From the NCBI RefSeq assembly GCF_003254745.1, contig NZ_QKXH01000010.1:1-64000 (forward strand): a DNA stretch of 64,000 bases, written 5' to 3'. The number at the start of each line of letters is the position of its first letter. Positions within the stretch are counted from its first letter, which is position 1. This document shows positions 35,362 through 45,298 of the stretch, piece by piece. The translations under genes were made by a program, and so were the position numbers. The notes beneath the pieces are model-generated. The model was not told the DNA's origin. It was given only the letters and a program-made list of their open reading frames with translations, and did no database searches. This stretch comes from Flavobacterium aquariorum (GTDB taxonomy: Bacteria > Bacteroidota > Bacteroidia > Flavobacteriales > Flavobacteriaceae).

Positions 35362-36190
35362 TTACTCATATAAATATTTAATATAATCTTCATGCAATTT
35401 TACTTTTTTAAACAAATCATATTGTTTTGAACCTACTTTTGTATTTTCAGATTCCAAATGCACTAACTCATAACCATAATTATTAAAAATTTCAAGAAAT
35501 TTGGCAATCGCAATCAATTATGATAATCAAATTTAGTATTTATACTTTACCATTCCAGCTTACTATATTTCAAAAATTCCTGCTGCGAAATAGTATTATC
35601 ATTATGTTGTACCAAATCACTTGGTGAAATAAAATGGATAACATAGGTGCCTTTGTTATATTGATTTATTATTTTATCACAAAACCCAATCACATCAATT
35701 TCTTTCATATGGAATAATACGAAGCGAGAGAACACAATATCGGCTATGGGAATATCTTGTAAAACTAAATCAAAATTTGGAAAATATTCTATGTAGTTTG
35801 GCAATCCATACTTGTTTTTTGCTCCATCTTCTATGTTACAATTGTCTTTTTTTGAAAATATAGTATTAAACTCTAAAACTGTTTTTCTTTTAAAATGTTG
35901 ATTAACATCAAAAGCCTCTACTTTTCTTGCTTTAAATTTATATTTAAAAAAATAAGGCATAGTGGGAAACCAACCAGATCCAAACTCAAAAACGGTTCTG
36001 TCTTTTAAATCAATTTCTAATTTATCTAGAATAGCATTCAGTCTTAAATAAATAAATTCCATACTTTTTAGTCTATTTTTCAATGTCGTTTTATCAAAAA
36101 ACATTTGAATTTTATGGTAAAAATAATCATCCCCTTTGTTCGGCAATAAAGCAGCGATTTAAACAAGAATGTTTTTAATTTATGATTCAT
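35362..36190 (-). pseudogene. Decayed class I SAM methyltransferase
   Basis: An open frame of 199 codons (36146-35547) holds motif I FEFGSGWFPTMPYFFKYKF and DIVFSRFVLFHM, but both ends are broken. Downstream, after EFLKYSKLEW, the same frame runs TAA, SINTKFDYHN, TGA, LRLP. It then continues in another frame as KFLEIFNNYGYELVHLES ... LYE and a stop at 35362. Intact relatives, as I remember them, read W(x)n-FxYHNRLRLxxFLxIFxxxGY here, so this is one gene with two stops and a frameshift. Upstream, the likely ATG at 36190 (MNHKLKTFLFKSL) is in a different frame from LLPNKGDDYFYH, so a further frameshift lies near 36145. Confidence 0.8.
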
Positions 36191-36232
36191 CTCTTATTTT
36201 GAATTCAGATTATTTTATTTTTTATTGAATAA

Positions 36233-37916
36233 CTACAGTATTTTTCGACAAACAATATTCGTATCATTTTTTTCAACTATATTCCCTAGCTCATCTACAT
36301 CAAGCTGTATATCCTCAAAACTAGACCAATAATCAACCAATTCTTTTAAAGTAGGATTCAAGTTTCATTATTTAGAATCTTTAATCCTAAATAATTAAAA
36401 TTTTTATCTCCAATAAAATTAATTTCATTCTTACTATAAAACAATCTTCCTTTATGATACTTCATAGGGACAGAAAAAAAATATGAGCAACAAAGACCCC
36501 TTTCTCTTTTATAAGTGAATCAATGTTAACTTGGCATTATGCTTTTCAAAATTATCGATTTTTAAGGTCTGAAAAATATAAAATTCTTTCTCAAAAATAG
36601 TATGTTTGAATAGAATAGGGCAATATTTTGCAATTTATAAGGAGTATTTTTATTGCTATTCCAAAAAGCTAGAACGGAGACAATTCTGGAAAGCAAAACC
36701 ATCCTTCAGTAAGACATAAAATATACTTTTTTCCTTTTGATGAAATACTTTTTTTAAATTCCCAGCGATACTTTTGTATTTCAAAATTAACTCTTGATCC
36801 CCATAAAAATGAAACATCATATTTTTAGTCATCAATTGCAATTGTTTGGAAAAATGCAATCCTTTATTTCCTTTTAAGAAACTTGACAATGTAAATTGTT
36901 TCGTATTCAATTGATTGATTACCCCAACTATTGCTTTACCAGAGTCAATATAATTCCAAAGGATTCTAATATTTTACTAATTAAATTGGCCTCATAATCC
37001 TCCTCAATTATTTTTTTATTTTTAAAAAGAGAAAAATAATACGGTTGAAAGCAATGATCAATCCATGTACAAAGACCTGAAAAAGGAGCTTTTAAATTAA
37101 AAAAAGTCTCAAAACTATCCGGAATATTTTTTAAAGATTGTGATAGGAAATGATATCCTAACTCATGGCCATCATTCTGCCAAAGCGACAATTCTTCGAC
37201 ATCATTTTCAAAGGAAGCATTATCTGATCGTTTTGAAAAATGATTAAGAAAAAAACCTTTAGTAACTTTAACATTGTTTCGTTTAAAAAAATCTCTCTGA
37301 ATCTTTAAATTTTCCGGAATATCAAAATCACAGTGATCCGTAAAACAAGCTATTGCTGTAAATGGAATTTTTGAACGGCTAAATTTGATAGCATTCTTCT
37401 CAGAGAATAAAATCGCTAGATTTTGTTTCCAATTAAAGTTCTGATTTACCGATTGAATTGTAATTTCGTTATAATCTTTAATATAGTTTATCAATGAAGA
37501 GGTGTCTCGGGATTAAAACCCACAACAATACCGTTTTAATTTTTTTATTAACCTCCCAAATCTCGATATTTCTATTGGCCCGTACAAGTGTCGCACCCTT
37601 CAGTTTTATGATCTTAGGACAAAATTCATGAACAATTCTATCACTATTACAATTTATCCATCGATAATCATGGCTTCTAAATTCAATAATGGGCTGAGAA
37701 AATCGTATTACAATATCAAAAGAATTAATCTTTAAAGATAAAAATTTTAAAATATCTATTTCAGTTTTATTCTTTTGACTCTTGTCAAAAGGAACCGCAC
37801 TTTTCCCTGAAGAAGTACAAATTAAAATAAATTGTATCAAAATAAAATGTTTATTAACTTATTGTAAAAACTGTTTGTTCAGTAGTAAAGATAGCTCTTA
37901 TCCACGCTATATTCAT
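36233..37916 (-). pseudogene. Decayed polysaccharide deacetylase-like gene
   Basis: A chain of minus-strand frame pieces, broken by at least six frameshifts or stops. A probable start MNIAWIRAIFTTEQ lies at 37916, then a piece at 37840-37478, then NGIVVGFNPET joins by frameshift to SSLINYIKDYNEITIQS (about 37494). The core at 37494-36928 has FTDHCDFD and NDGHELGYHFLSQS, resembling polysaccharide deacetylase metal and base motifs. A frameshift near 36955 gives WNYIDSGKAIVGVINQLNTK, then a piece at 36910-36656, then WNSNKNTPYKLQNIA, EFYIFQTLKIDNFEKHNA, EKGVFVAHIFFSVPMKYHKG and NPTLKELVDYWSSFEDIQLD, ending at TAG 36233. The function is lost, and the family call rests on two motifs. Confidence 0.75.
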
Positions 37917-37924
37917 GAAAATTT

Positions 37925-39466
37925 TTACGCTCGTTTTTTTAATTCATTAGCCCAAAAAATACTTTTCTGCCACTGCTTATTAAAGTAAATTAAATAACGA
38001 ATTGGGTTTTTAATATTTTGATGTTTATGATACTTAAAAAATAATGTAGTTTTGTATCTGCCTATTTGTTCCTTACAATTATACTTGAATTTCACATACA
38101 TAACAGTTGGGGAAGGTTTAGGCTGTATCTCCTCTTTAGACCACTCAAAAGTTGGCTTTATTCGAAATCCACCTATTGGAGCTTTTAGATGTAAAATACT
38201 TATCTCGGGAAAAGAAATGACATCTACTCCTAAATTTCGTAATTGCAATCCAAAATCAGTATCCTCTCCATAACCAAATTCTAAGCTTTTATCAAAAGAC
38301 ACTTTTTTTAATAAATCAGCTCTCAAAAAACTATTTCCGGATCCAAAAATATTAGACTGATGGATATGAAAATTATTCTTATACTCATTTACTTGCAAGC
38401 AAGTTGTCGTTAAGCATAAAACACCATATTGCTCAATGCCTTTAAAAACCCTCCCTATCAAATCCGATTCAAATCTTATATCATCATCACTAAAGAATAC
38501 CCATTCACTTTCTACTTGGCTCATTGCCAAATTCCTTGCATTACAAGCACCAGTTTGATGCGTAAAGGTATGCTTTATAACAAAAGGCCAAATTTCATTA
38601 TATATATAATCCAATTCTGAAACACAGTCTTGTTTAGGATTTTGCTCCACTATAATTACATGAATTGGTAAATGAGTTTGCTGAGCCAAATCCTTCAACA
38701 CATCATACAAATAATCTTTTCTCCCGATAGTTGGAATAATAACATCCATAGTTGGGTTAACTATAACTTTAAGAGATGAATTAACTTTAATCGCGTCTAA
38801 ATCAGTTTTGTTCTTTTTCCTGTTCTTAAAAAAATAAGCATATAAAAAGGCGCCTAAAGGGAATTGACGCTCATAAATGATTAAATTTAAAAACATCATT
38901 ACTATCCATCTCTTTTTATAATGCTGTTTTATAAATCTAAAAAGGGTAAAAACAGAGGCTTTGGGTGAAGAAACTAAAAAGTGCTTTTTCAATAATCTAG
39001 GCTCGGAATAGCACAACAAACCTTGCGGTTTACAAACTTTGGCAATTGAATTTAAATAATAATCAAAACAAGAATCCCGTTTTATCGTTTCCTTAGTGGC
39101 TCTTAATATCGAAGTATGAACACATCCCACCAAACTACTCATTTGCCAGGTAGGGTAGGTTACATTTTTATTTACTCTAATAAATAAAGATTCCTCTACA
39201 TAGCCTATTTTTGGGCCTAAATAATTCCTTTCACTTGGATTATAGGAAAGTATCATTTTATTGTGATGCATTATCAAATTAAGTTCCTCTACATTAAGCA
39301 CTTCTTGATAGTCTGAATGACACCAAACTAGTTTTGATTCTGGAAAACGTTCTGCCAATTGTATTAAGCCAAACGCAATAGATTTATTTTTGGCAAAAGA
39401 TATTTCACTTTTATCAACCGAAATAACTTTGCTAATCCTATTATTTTTATGGTATACTATAATCAA
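37925..39466 (-). CDS. Two-part glycosyltransferase with C-terminal GT2 domain
   Basis: A 513-residue protein. Residues about 1-225 form an N-terminal domain (SIAFGLIQLAERFPESKLVWCHSDYQEVLN, QMSSLVGCVHTSIL) that looks like a partial GT-A-type or accessory domain. Residues about 240-460 are a full GT2 domain: MDVIIPTIGRKDYLYDVLKDL, VFFSDDDIRFESDLIGRVF (DDD metal motif), FGSGNSFLRADLL and FGYGEDTDFGLQLRNLG (ED). The ATG start is 3 bp from the preceding gene. The donor is unknown. The decayed deacetylase-like gene begins 9 bp after the stop. Confidence 0.82.
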   Translation of the reverse strand: MIIVYHKNNRISKVISVDKSEISFAKNKSIAFGLIQLAERFPESKLVWCHSDYQEVLNVEELNLIMHHNKMILSYNPSERNYLGPKIGYVEESLFIRVNKNVTYPTWQMSSLVGCVHTSILRATKETIKRDSCFDYYLNSIAKVCKPQGLLCYSEPRLLKKHFLVSSPKASVFTLFRFIKQHYKKRWIVMMFLNLIIYERQFPLGAFLYAYFFKNRKKNKTDLDAIKVNSSLKVIVNPTMDVIIPTIGRKDYLYDVLKDLAQQTHLPIHVIIVEQNPKQDCVSELDYIYNEIWPFVIKHTFTHQTGACNARNLAMSQVESEWVFFSDDDIRFESDLIGRVFKGIEQYGVLCLTTTCLQVNEYKNNFHIHQSNIFGSGNSFLRADLLKKVSFDKSLEFGYGEDTDFGLQLRNLGVDVISFPEISILHLKAPIGGFRIKPTFEWSKEEIQPKPSPTVMYVKFKYNCKEQIGRYKTTLFFKYHKHQNIKNPIRYLIYFNKQWQKSIFWANELKKRA

Positions 39467-39468
39467 AA

Positions 39469-40614
39469 TTAACCTATTATTGATTTATAAAAACCTACAT
39501 TTTGCTCAACTATTTTTTCAATATCGAAAATAGCTTCTACTCTTATTCTTACTGCTTTTCCTATTGTAGAACATAAAATATCGTCTTGTAACAAACCAAC
39601 TATTTTATCGGCAAATCCGTCGTGATCTTTTGGGTGGACCAAATACCCGCTTTCCCCATCAACAAGTAATTCTTGTGCCCAACCAATATTACTATTCACA
39701 ACTGGTTTTTGCAGCGCCATGGATTCAATTGTCACCATTCCTAAAGTTTCTGCAAAAGTTGGAAAAACACAAACATTTGCTTTTTTTATGAATTCCTGCA
39801 CTTCATTGTAAGGGATTTTACCTAAATAAGTAATAGCATTTAAATCTTCCTCACTGCATTCTTGTTGCATTAATTCCCAAGTCGATTTGGATTTGGTTTG
39901 AATATCAAAAGAATCACTTCCTATCAAAACCAATCTGGCTTCTGGATATTTACTTCTAACTTTCTTAAAAATATCAGGCAATTCCAATACTCCCTTTTTT
40001 CGAATAATAGTGCCTATATATAAAATCAACCCTTTCTCATAAACCAACGGATTAGTATTCTGAAATAGATTAAGCTCTAATCCGTGGTGAATGGTTTGAA
40101 TTCTTTTCTTTTTTATTCCAAAAAGCTTCTTTGACAGTTCTCCTGCAAAACGGGTAGGAGCAATAAAAGCCTGAGCTTTATTAATTGCCAATTTTTCGAA
40201 CCAAAAATTTTTTGCTTTTTGTTTTCTATGTTCCAAATAACAAAAATAGGCGTCGCTTCCATGAAAACGAATTGCGATTGGTACTTTTAAATTCATAAAA
40301 GCAGTAATTCCTGTCCAATCTGGGACTTCGACTAAATCAATCCCTTCTAAAACAATGTATTTATTGAGATAATTTTGAATATATTTTCGATGAAAATACC
40401 AACCAAACGTTTTATACTTTTGAGCTTTTATCAAATGTATTTTCACACCATCTTCTTGGAAAATAGCACTTTCTGATTGTCCATAAACAAAAACGGTAAC
40501 AGTTACCTTTTTTTTAACCAAAGCCACCACCAAGTTCTTGATACTTGTACCTATTCCTGCCGCATGCTGTACACGCTCATGGGGATATTCAGGTGTTAAA
40601 AAAGCAATATGCAT
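39469..40614 (-). CDS. Glycosyltransferase family 4
   Basis: A 381-residue GT-B protein: HIAFLTPEYPHERVQHAAGIGTSIKNLV at the N-terminus (typical glycogen-synthase-like G-G/I-G-T loop). AIRFHGSDAYFCYLEH follows, then donor site LILYIGTIIRKKGVLELPDIF and VCVFPTFAETLGMVTIESMALQKPVVNSNIG. Substrate unknown. It lies 6 bp after the SGNH-like gene at 40621. Confidence 0.9.
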   Translation of the reverse strand: MHIAFLTPEYPHERVQHAAGIGTSIKNLVVALVKKKVTVTVFVYGQSESAIFQEDGVKIHLIKAQKYKTFGWYFHRKYIQNYLNKYIVLEGIDLVEVPDWTGITAFMNLKVPIAIRFHGSDAYFCYLEHRKQKAKNFWFEKLAINKAQAFIAPTRFAGELSKKLFGIKKKRIQTIHHGLELNLFQNTNPLVYEKGLILYIGTIIRKKGVLELPDIFKKVRSKYPEARLVLIGSDSFDIQTKSKSTWELMQQECSEEDLNAITYLGKIPYNEVQEFIKKANVCVFPTFAETLGMVTIESMALQKPVVNSNIGWAQELLVDGESGYLVHPKDHDGFADKIVGLLQDDILCSTIGKAVRIRVEAIFDIEKIVEQNVGFYKSIIG

Positions 40615-40620
40615 ATATTT

Positions 40621-41496
40621 TTATTTATTAAAAAAGTCTTTTAAAATTCTTGCGGTAAATATTCTCGCTCCGGTATCATTCATGTGTCCACAGGATGAAA
40701 AATATTTATCCTCCACCACTACATTTTCATAATTATGAATTTCTGGATATAGTTTTTTTACCTTTTCAAAATAATTAATTCCTTTGGTACTTTCGCACAT
40801 TGGAGTCATTACTGCAATTAGATTGATATTATTGATCTTACATATTTGTTTTATTTCTTCGTAATACTGATTCCGCTTAGGTTCAATATTCAATAAATTT
40901 TCACTTGATAAATTTTTGCTTTTCTCTAAAGCTGAATAACCACCAAAATCTTGCTCTTTACTTTTTTTTTCAATAGCGCAAAAAAACATTTCCCTAAAAC
41001 CTATTTTAGTTTCATATTTTGCATATCTATAAAAAGGAACATATTGATTTAAATAAAAATCAGGCAAACTACTAAAGTGCTCTTTTATAACTGGAGAAGA
41101 TTGTAAATAGGGATAAAACTTTAAAATTGTCGCTTCCGAATTCTTCTTTGATCTTAATGTAACATCGATATCGATTATTATATTTTTAATTTTATTTTTC
41201 TTTTCCAATAACAATTTTAAAACTAAGTCTGATTCAAATAACTTCGAACCCTGCATGCCAAAATTAAAAGTTTCAAGTCCTTTGTCTTTAAACATTTGAG
41301 TCACAAAATGATTATTAGCTCTCGACGAACCTAATATAACAACATCATACTCTTTCGGTTTTGAATTATATATATAGCCTATTTTCCCTCTATTGTTTGA
41401 CATTAGAAAAACCTGCGAATAAGTAATATCAAACACTACAGCTACTACAAAGATTAATATCAATATTTTAAGTGCAAAAAATAAAAAGTTTTTCAT
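40621..41496 (-). CDS. SGNH-like envelope protein, O-acetylation partner (paralogue A)
   Basis: A 291-residue protein with an N-terminal membrane anchor (about 5-25) and an SGNH-hydrolase-like domain: DVVILGSSRANNHFVTQMF is the block I Ser motif, NLIAVMTPMCESTKG is mid-domain, and SSCGHMNDTGARIFTARIL is the block V His. The Asp expected three residues before that His is replaced (SSCGH). It sits beside an MBOAT gene, as AlgJ/AlgX-type proteins do beside AlgI, suggesting transfer of acetyl groups to the glycan outside the inner membrane. It is a tandem paralogue of the gene at 41533. Confidence 0.72.
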   Translation of the reverse strand: MKNFLFFALKILILIFVVAVVFDITYSQVFLMSNNRGKIGYIYNSKPKEYDVVILGSSRANNHFVTQMFKDKGLETFNFGMQGSKLFESDLVLKLLLEKKNKIKNIIIDIDVTLRSKKNSEATILKFYPYLQSSPVIKEHFSSLPDFYLNQYVPFYRYAKYETKIGFREMFFCAIEKKSKEQDFGGYSALEKSKNLSSENLLNIEPKRNQYYEEIKQICKINNINLIAVMTPMCESTKGINYFEKVKKLYPEIHNYENVVVEDKYFSSCGHMNDTGARIFTARILKDFFNK

Positions 41497-41532
41497 TGAG
41501 AAAATTTAAAGCTCTATTCTTAAATCACAATT

Positions 41533-42411
41533 TTATTTACTAAAAAAATCTTTCAAAATTCGAGCGGTAAACAATCTGGCCCCAGTATCATTCAAATGTC
41601 CACAGGATGAAAAATATTTATCCTCCACCACTACATTTTCATAATTATGAATTTCGGGATATAACTTTTGTACTTTGTTAAAATACTCAATTCCTTTGGT
41701 GTTTTCGCACATTGGTGTCATTACCGCTATGAAATTAATATTGTTGTCTTTGCAAATTTGTTTGATTTCTTCGTAATATTGGTTGTGCAATAAGGGCTTT
41801 AGATTGACAATATTATTCTTCATATTCCCTTTTCGATTGATTAAAGGATAATAGCCTTGGTGATTCAAAACATTCGTTGATTTTTTCAAAGTAGTATTGT
41901 AAAATTCTCGAAAACCAATACGTTCATCAAATTTTATATAACGGTAAAAAGGAATATAATACATTTCTAGAAAATCATCTTCGTTTGAAAAATGCTTTTT
42001 TACAGTTTCCGACTGATGCAAATAGGGCAAAAATTTACTTGAAATTCCATAATCTCTACGTTTATTCGACAAATTCAAATCGGCTTCAAGAATCACATTC
42101 TTAATTTTGTAATGCCGTTCTAACATTAATTTCAATAACAAATCAGCTTCAAATAAATGACCACCACTCATACCATAATTAAATGTTTTCAGTCCTTTAT
42201 CTTCGAACATTTGGGCAACAAAATGATTATTGGCTCTGGAAGAACCTAAAATAACCACATCGAAATTTTCCTTTTTTGAATTATAAACGTGATCTACTTT
42301 GCCTCGATTACTCGACTGCAAATAAATAGCGGTATATATAAAATCCAAAGCAACAGCAATTACTATTGTAAAGATTAATGTTTTTAAAGTAAATAGTAAA
42401 AACTTCTTCAT
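41533..42411 (-). CDS. SGNH-like envelope protein, O-acetylation partner (paralogue B)
   Basis: A 292-residue paralogue of the 40621 gene with the same layout: N-terminal anchor (KFLLFTLKTLIFTIVIAVAL), VILGSSRANNHFVAQMFED, FIAVMTPMCENTKGIEYF and SSCGHLNDTGARLFTARIL. The 3' part is nearly identical in DNA to paralogue A, including a run of more than 50 identical bases (about 41595-41650 versus 40682-40740), whereas the middle has diverged. Its stop codon shares one base with the MBOAT gene region at 42411, so the two are translationally coupled. Confidence 0.72.
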   Translation of the reverse strand: MKKFLLFTLKTLIFTIVIAVALDFIYTAIYLQSSNRGKVDHVYNSKKENFDVVILGSSRANNHFVAQMFEDKGLKTFNYGMSGGHLFEADLLLKLMLERHYKIKNVILEADLNLSNKRRDYGISSKFLPYLHQSETVKKHFSNEDDFLEMYYIPFYRYIKFDERIGFREFYNTTLKKSTNVLNHQGYYPLINRKGNMKNNIVNLKPLLHNQYYEEIKQICKDNNINFIAVMTPMCENTKGIEYFNKVQKLYPEIHNYENVVVEDKYFSSCGHLNDTGARLFTARILKDFFSK

Positions 42412-43844
42412 TAGAATTGAAAATATATAAATTCTTTATAGTCGGAGTACGTCCCAAAAGCGATAATCGCTGTTATGGCCAAAGCCAATTTCACTGTATT
42501 GTATTTTCCTGAAATAGGCTCTACTCTGGTTCTATTATTCCATTCAACCAAAACAAACAGACCAATCATCAACAATATTTCATAATTGTAACGCTCATTT
42601 ACAAGATACTGAGAAGTAAACTCTCTGTTTACGACTATTCGTTTCAAATACGTGCAGGCATCGGTTATCGTTTTCGCCCTAAAAAATACCCAGGCAATCG
42701 TGCTCAAACAAAAAGTCATTACAATACTGGATATCGTTCTTACCGAATCCCAATTCCAGTTCAGCTTAATTTCATCTATATTGCTCCGATTTCGATTCAA
42801 CAATAAAAGGGGCAAAAAATATACCGCATTGAGAAAACCCCAAGCCAGATAGGTCCAATTGGCGCCATGCCAAAAACCGCTGACCACAAAAATAATGAAG
42901 ACATTGCGAACCTGCATGGCTTTGGAACCTTTGCTTCCTCCCAAGGGTATGTAGAGATAATCACGAAACCAAGAAGAAAGCGAAATGTGCCAACGACGCC
43001 AAAACTCTGCTATATCCCTTGAAAAATAAGGGTAATTGAAATTACGTAATAATTCCAGCCCAAACAATTTTGACATTCCCAATGCCATATCAGAATATCC
43101 GGAGAAATCACCATAAATTTGAAAAGCAAAATATATTCCTCCTAAAATAAGTGACAAGGAATTCATTGAAGAGTAATTGTCAAAAATAGCATTAGCATAA
43201 GTCGCACAGGTATCGGCAATAACCACCTTCTTCACCAATCCCCAAATAATTTGACAGACTCCTTCTTTGGCTTGATTAAAGTCAAAGGTTCTTTTGACCT
43301 TTACTTCCGGCAATAAATGGGTAGCCCTTTCAATTGGACCTGCCACCAGAAGCGGAAAATAACTCACGAAAAGCGAATAATCCACAAAATTATATTCTGC
43401 TTTAATTCTTTTAAAATAAATATCGATTACATAGGATAATCCATGAAACGTATAAAAAGAAATTCCAACCGGTAAAACTACATCTAACAAAATCGGACTC
43501 GCTTTAAAGCCAACAGTAGTCAACATTTGTGCAAACGATGTTGAGAAAAAATTATAGTATTTAAAAATGCCTAAGAATCCTAAATTGATAATAATACTCA
43601 ACCAAAACCAAAACTTTCGTCCTTTATCATTAGTGCTTTTTTCAATTCTAATTCCGGTATAATAGTCTAAAAAAGTTGAGAAAACCAACAAAAACAAAAA
43701 ACGCCAATCCCAACAGGAATAGAAATAATAACTGGCAACGATAAGGAGTGCATTTTGGCTGCTCTTTGTTTTGTTAAAAACAAACCAATACAAAAAAAAC
43801 ACTATGGGTAAAAAAATGGCAAAAGCCAAGGAGTTAAAAAACAT
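42411..43844 (-). CDS. MBOAT family O-acyltransferase (AlgI-like)
   Basis: A 477-residue membrane-bound O-acyltransferase with about 10-12 helices. Motifs are NKTKSSQNALLIVASYYFYSCWDWRFL, VGISFYTFHGLSYVIDIY, the conserved EFWRRWHISLSSWFRDYLYIPLGGSKG and the catalytic His in FVVSGFWHGANWTYLAWG. AlgI/PatA-type proteins move acetyl groups across the inner membrane to SGNH partners that acetylate extracellular glycans. It is followed directly by two such SGNH-like genes. The predicted role is O-acetylation of the glycan of this locus. Confidence 0.93.
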   Translation of the reverse strand: MFFNSLAFAIFLPIVFFLYWFVFNKTKSSQNALLIVASYYFYSCWDWRFLFLLVFSTFLDYYTGIRIEKSTNDKGRKFWFWLSIIINLGFLGIFKYYNFFSTSFAQMLTTVGFKASPILLDVVLPVGISFYTFHGLSYVIDIYFKRIKAEYNFVDYSLFVSYFPLLVAGPIERATHLLPEVKVKRTFDFNQAKEGVCQIIWGLVKKVVIADTCATYANAIFDNYSSMNSLSLILGGIYFAFQIYGDFSGYSDMALGMSKLFGLELLRNFNYPYFSRDIAEFWRRWHISLSSWFRDYLYIPLGGSKGSKAMQVRNVFIIFVVSGFWHGANWTYLAWGFLNAVYFLPLLLLNRNRSNIDEIKLNWNWDSVRTISSIVMTFCLSTIAWVFFRAKTITDACTYLKRIVVNREFTSQYLVNERYNYEILLMIGLFVLVEWNNRTRVEPISGKYNTVKLALAITAIIAFGTYSDYKEFIYFQF

Positions 43845-43894
43845 AATTTATTTTAAAAATTGCATGCTAATTTTTGAAAGTGCAAAGAAAAGGA

Positions 43895-45298
43895 TTATTC
43901 TTTAGAAATGATAGTTTTAATTCCTTGCCAAATACGTCTGGAAGCGTCTTGCGGAGGATGTTGATTAATGATTTCAAACCATTTTTGGGCATTTTCTAGA
44001 ACTAAATGATTAGTTGTTATTCCTTTCTCAATTATTGAAGCAATAGCATCTGGGCTATTTATCCACAAAACCGTTTCTTTATTAGGCATAGAACGGAAAT
44101 GCACGTAATTGTATATTTTTTTGACGGACCAATTTTTAAGTGTTTTATTTTTTACATCATAATTAATAAAAGCACAAGCTTTATCATGGGCGGCATAATC
44201 AAAAACCATGGATGACCCCAAATTGACAACCAGTTCCGTATGAGCTATCGTATTCATTTGCAAATCAATGTCGGCGTGAGTTGGCAAAACCGTATTCCAA
44301 CCCTCACCTATTTTACTCCAAATAGGAGCAATCGGAGTGATTACGTCTCGGTAATCATCAAGTACTTTGTTATATCGATCCGAAAAGTCAACAGGGCAGC
44401 GTCGAAAAATAATTCCCAATGCATCTCCTTTTTTGTTTAATTCTCGAATAGCAATGGCAACATCTTCCAAGTATTTTGGATCATCTGGACATGTAGTAAC
44501 ATCGTCACCTGAATAGCAAATGTATTTTTTATCGGCATCTAAATTATTTTGTTCAAAAAAAACGTCTCTTGAAAGTAACTTACTTTTCTCAAAATGAGAT
44601 TCAAATTGTGGAGTTCCCGTAACAAAGACTTGTTCTTCTTCGATATAAGGATAATAAAACAGTAACTGCTTTTTCATTAAATCACTCCATACAAAATAAT
44701 AGTCCGTTTCTATTACCATTGTGGCTTTTGGCAAATTATCCCAGGAAAAAATAAAAGTTACAGTGGGAATTCCTAAATCTTGAGCCGCCAATAACGGTGC
44801 AATTGCCGTCATCGGCCGTTGATTGGTGCAAAAGACCATATCTGGTTGCTCTTTTTGCAAAGTTTCTAAACTTTGATGGTAATAAAGTGTTTTTCGTTCT
44901 TCTTGTTTAATTTTTTTTCGAATGCACTTTAATCCGAAAGAAGAAGAATGGGTAAAAGACAACAACTCTGTTGTACCACTTTTTACAGCTTTTGCAATTG
45001 TGGCATATGAAAAAGGAAAACGATACGTATCATAAACGGTTTCTCTGGTTCTTCGAATATTAAGATTCAACTCTATTTGTTTGCGGGCATTTTTGTAGAT
45101 TTCCGTAAGTGGATGTGATTTGGAGTTTTGAATCTTTATCTCTTTAAAACCCAATTTAGTTAAATCAAATGGAGTATTATTCCAATAAACAACATCGAAA
45201 TTTTCTTGTAATCCAATAGCCTGAAAATCCGAATACGCAAAATTACGTAGACCAATACCATCTGGCAAGAGAATGAATATTTTATTATTTTGCATCAT
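43895..45298 (-). CDS. Putative GT-B glycosyltransferase coupled to neuC
   Basis: A 467-residue soluble protein with two Rossmann-like halves. The N-terminal half has KIFILLPDGIGLRNFAYSDFQ and FCTNQRPMTAIAPLLAAQDLG. The C-terminal half has VFVTGTPQFESHF, KKYICYSGDDVTTCPDDP and VVNLGSSMVFDYAAHDKACAFINYD, like the donor site of CDP-glycerol/UDP-sugar GT-B enzymes. I do not recognise a named family with certainty. The ATG overlaps the neuC stop by 4 bp (ATGA), and this coupling makes it a candidate transferase for the CMP-nonulosonic acid, which is an inference. Confidence 0.65.
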   Translation of the reverse strand: MMQNNKIFILLPDGIGLRNFAYSDFQAIGLQENFDVVYWNNTPFDLTKLGFKEIKIQNSKSHPLTEIYKNARKQIELNLNIRRTRETVYDTYRFPFSYATIAKAVKSGTTELLSFTHSSSFGLKCIRKKIKQEERKTLYYHQSLETLQKEQPDMVFCTNQRPMTAIAPLLAAQDLGIPTVTFIFSWDNLPKATMVIETDYYFVWSDLMKKQLLFYYPYIEEEQVFVTGTPQFESHFEKSKLLSRDVFFEQNNLDADKKYICYSGDDVTTCPDDPKYLEDVAIAIRELNKKGDALGIIFRRCPVDFSDRYNKVLDDYRDVITPIAPIWSKIGEGWNTVLPTHADIDLQMNTIAHTELVVNLGSSMVFDYAAHDKACAFINYDVKNKTLKNWSVKKIYNYVHFRSMPNKETVLWINSPDAIASIIEKGITTNHLVLENAQKWFEIINQHPPQDASRRIWQGIKTIISKE

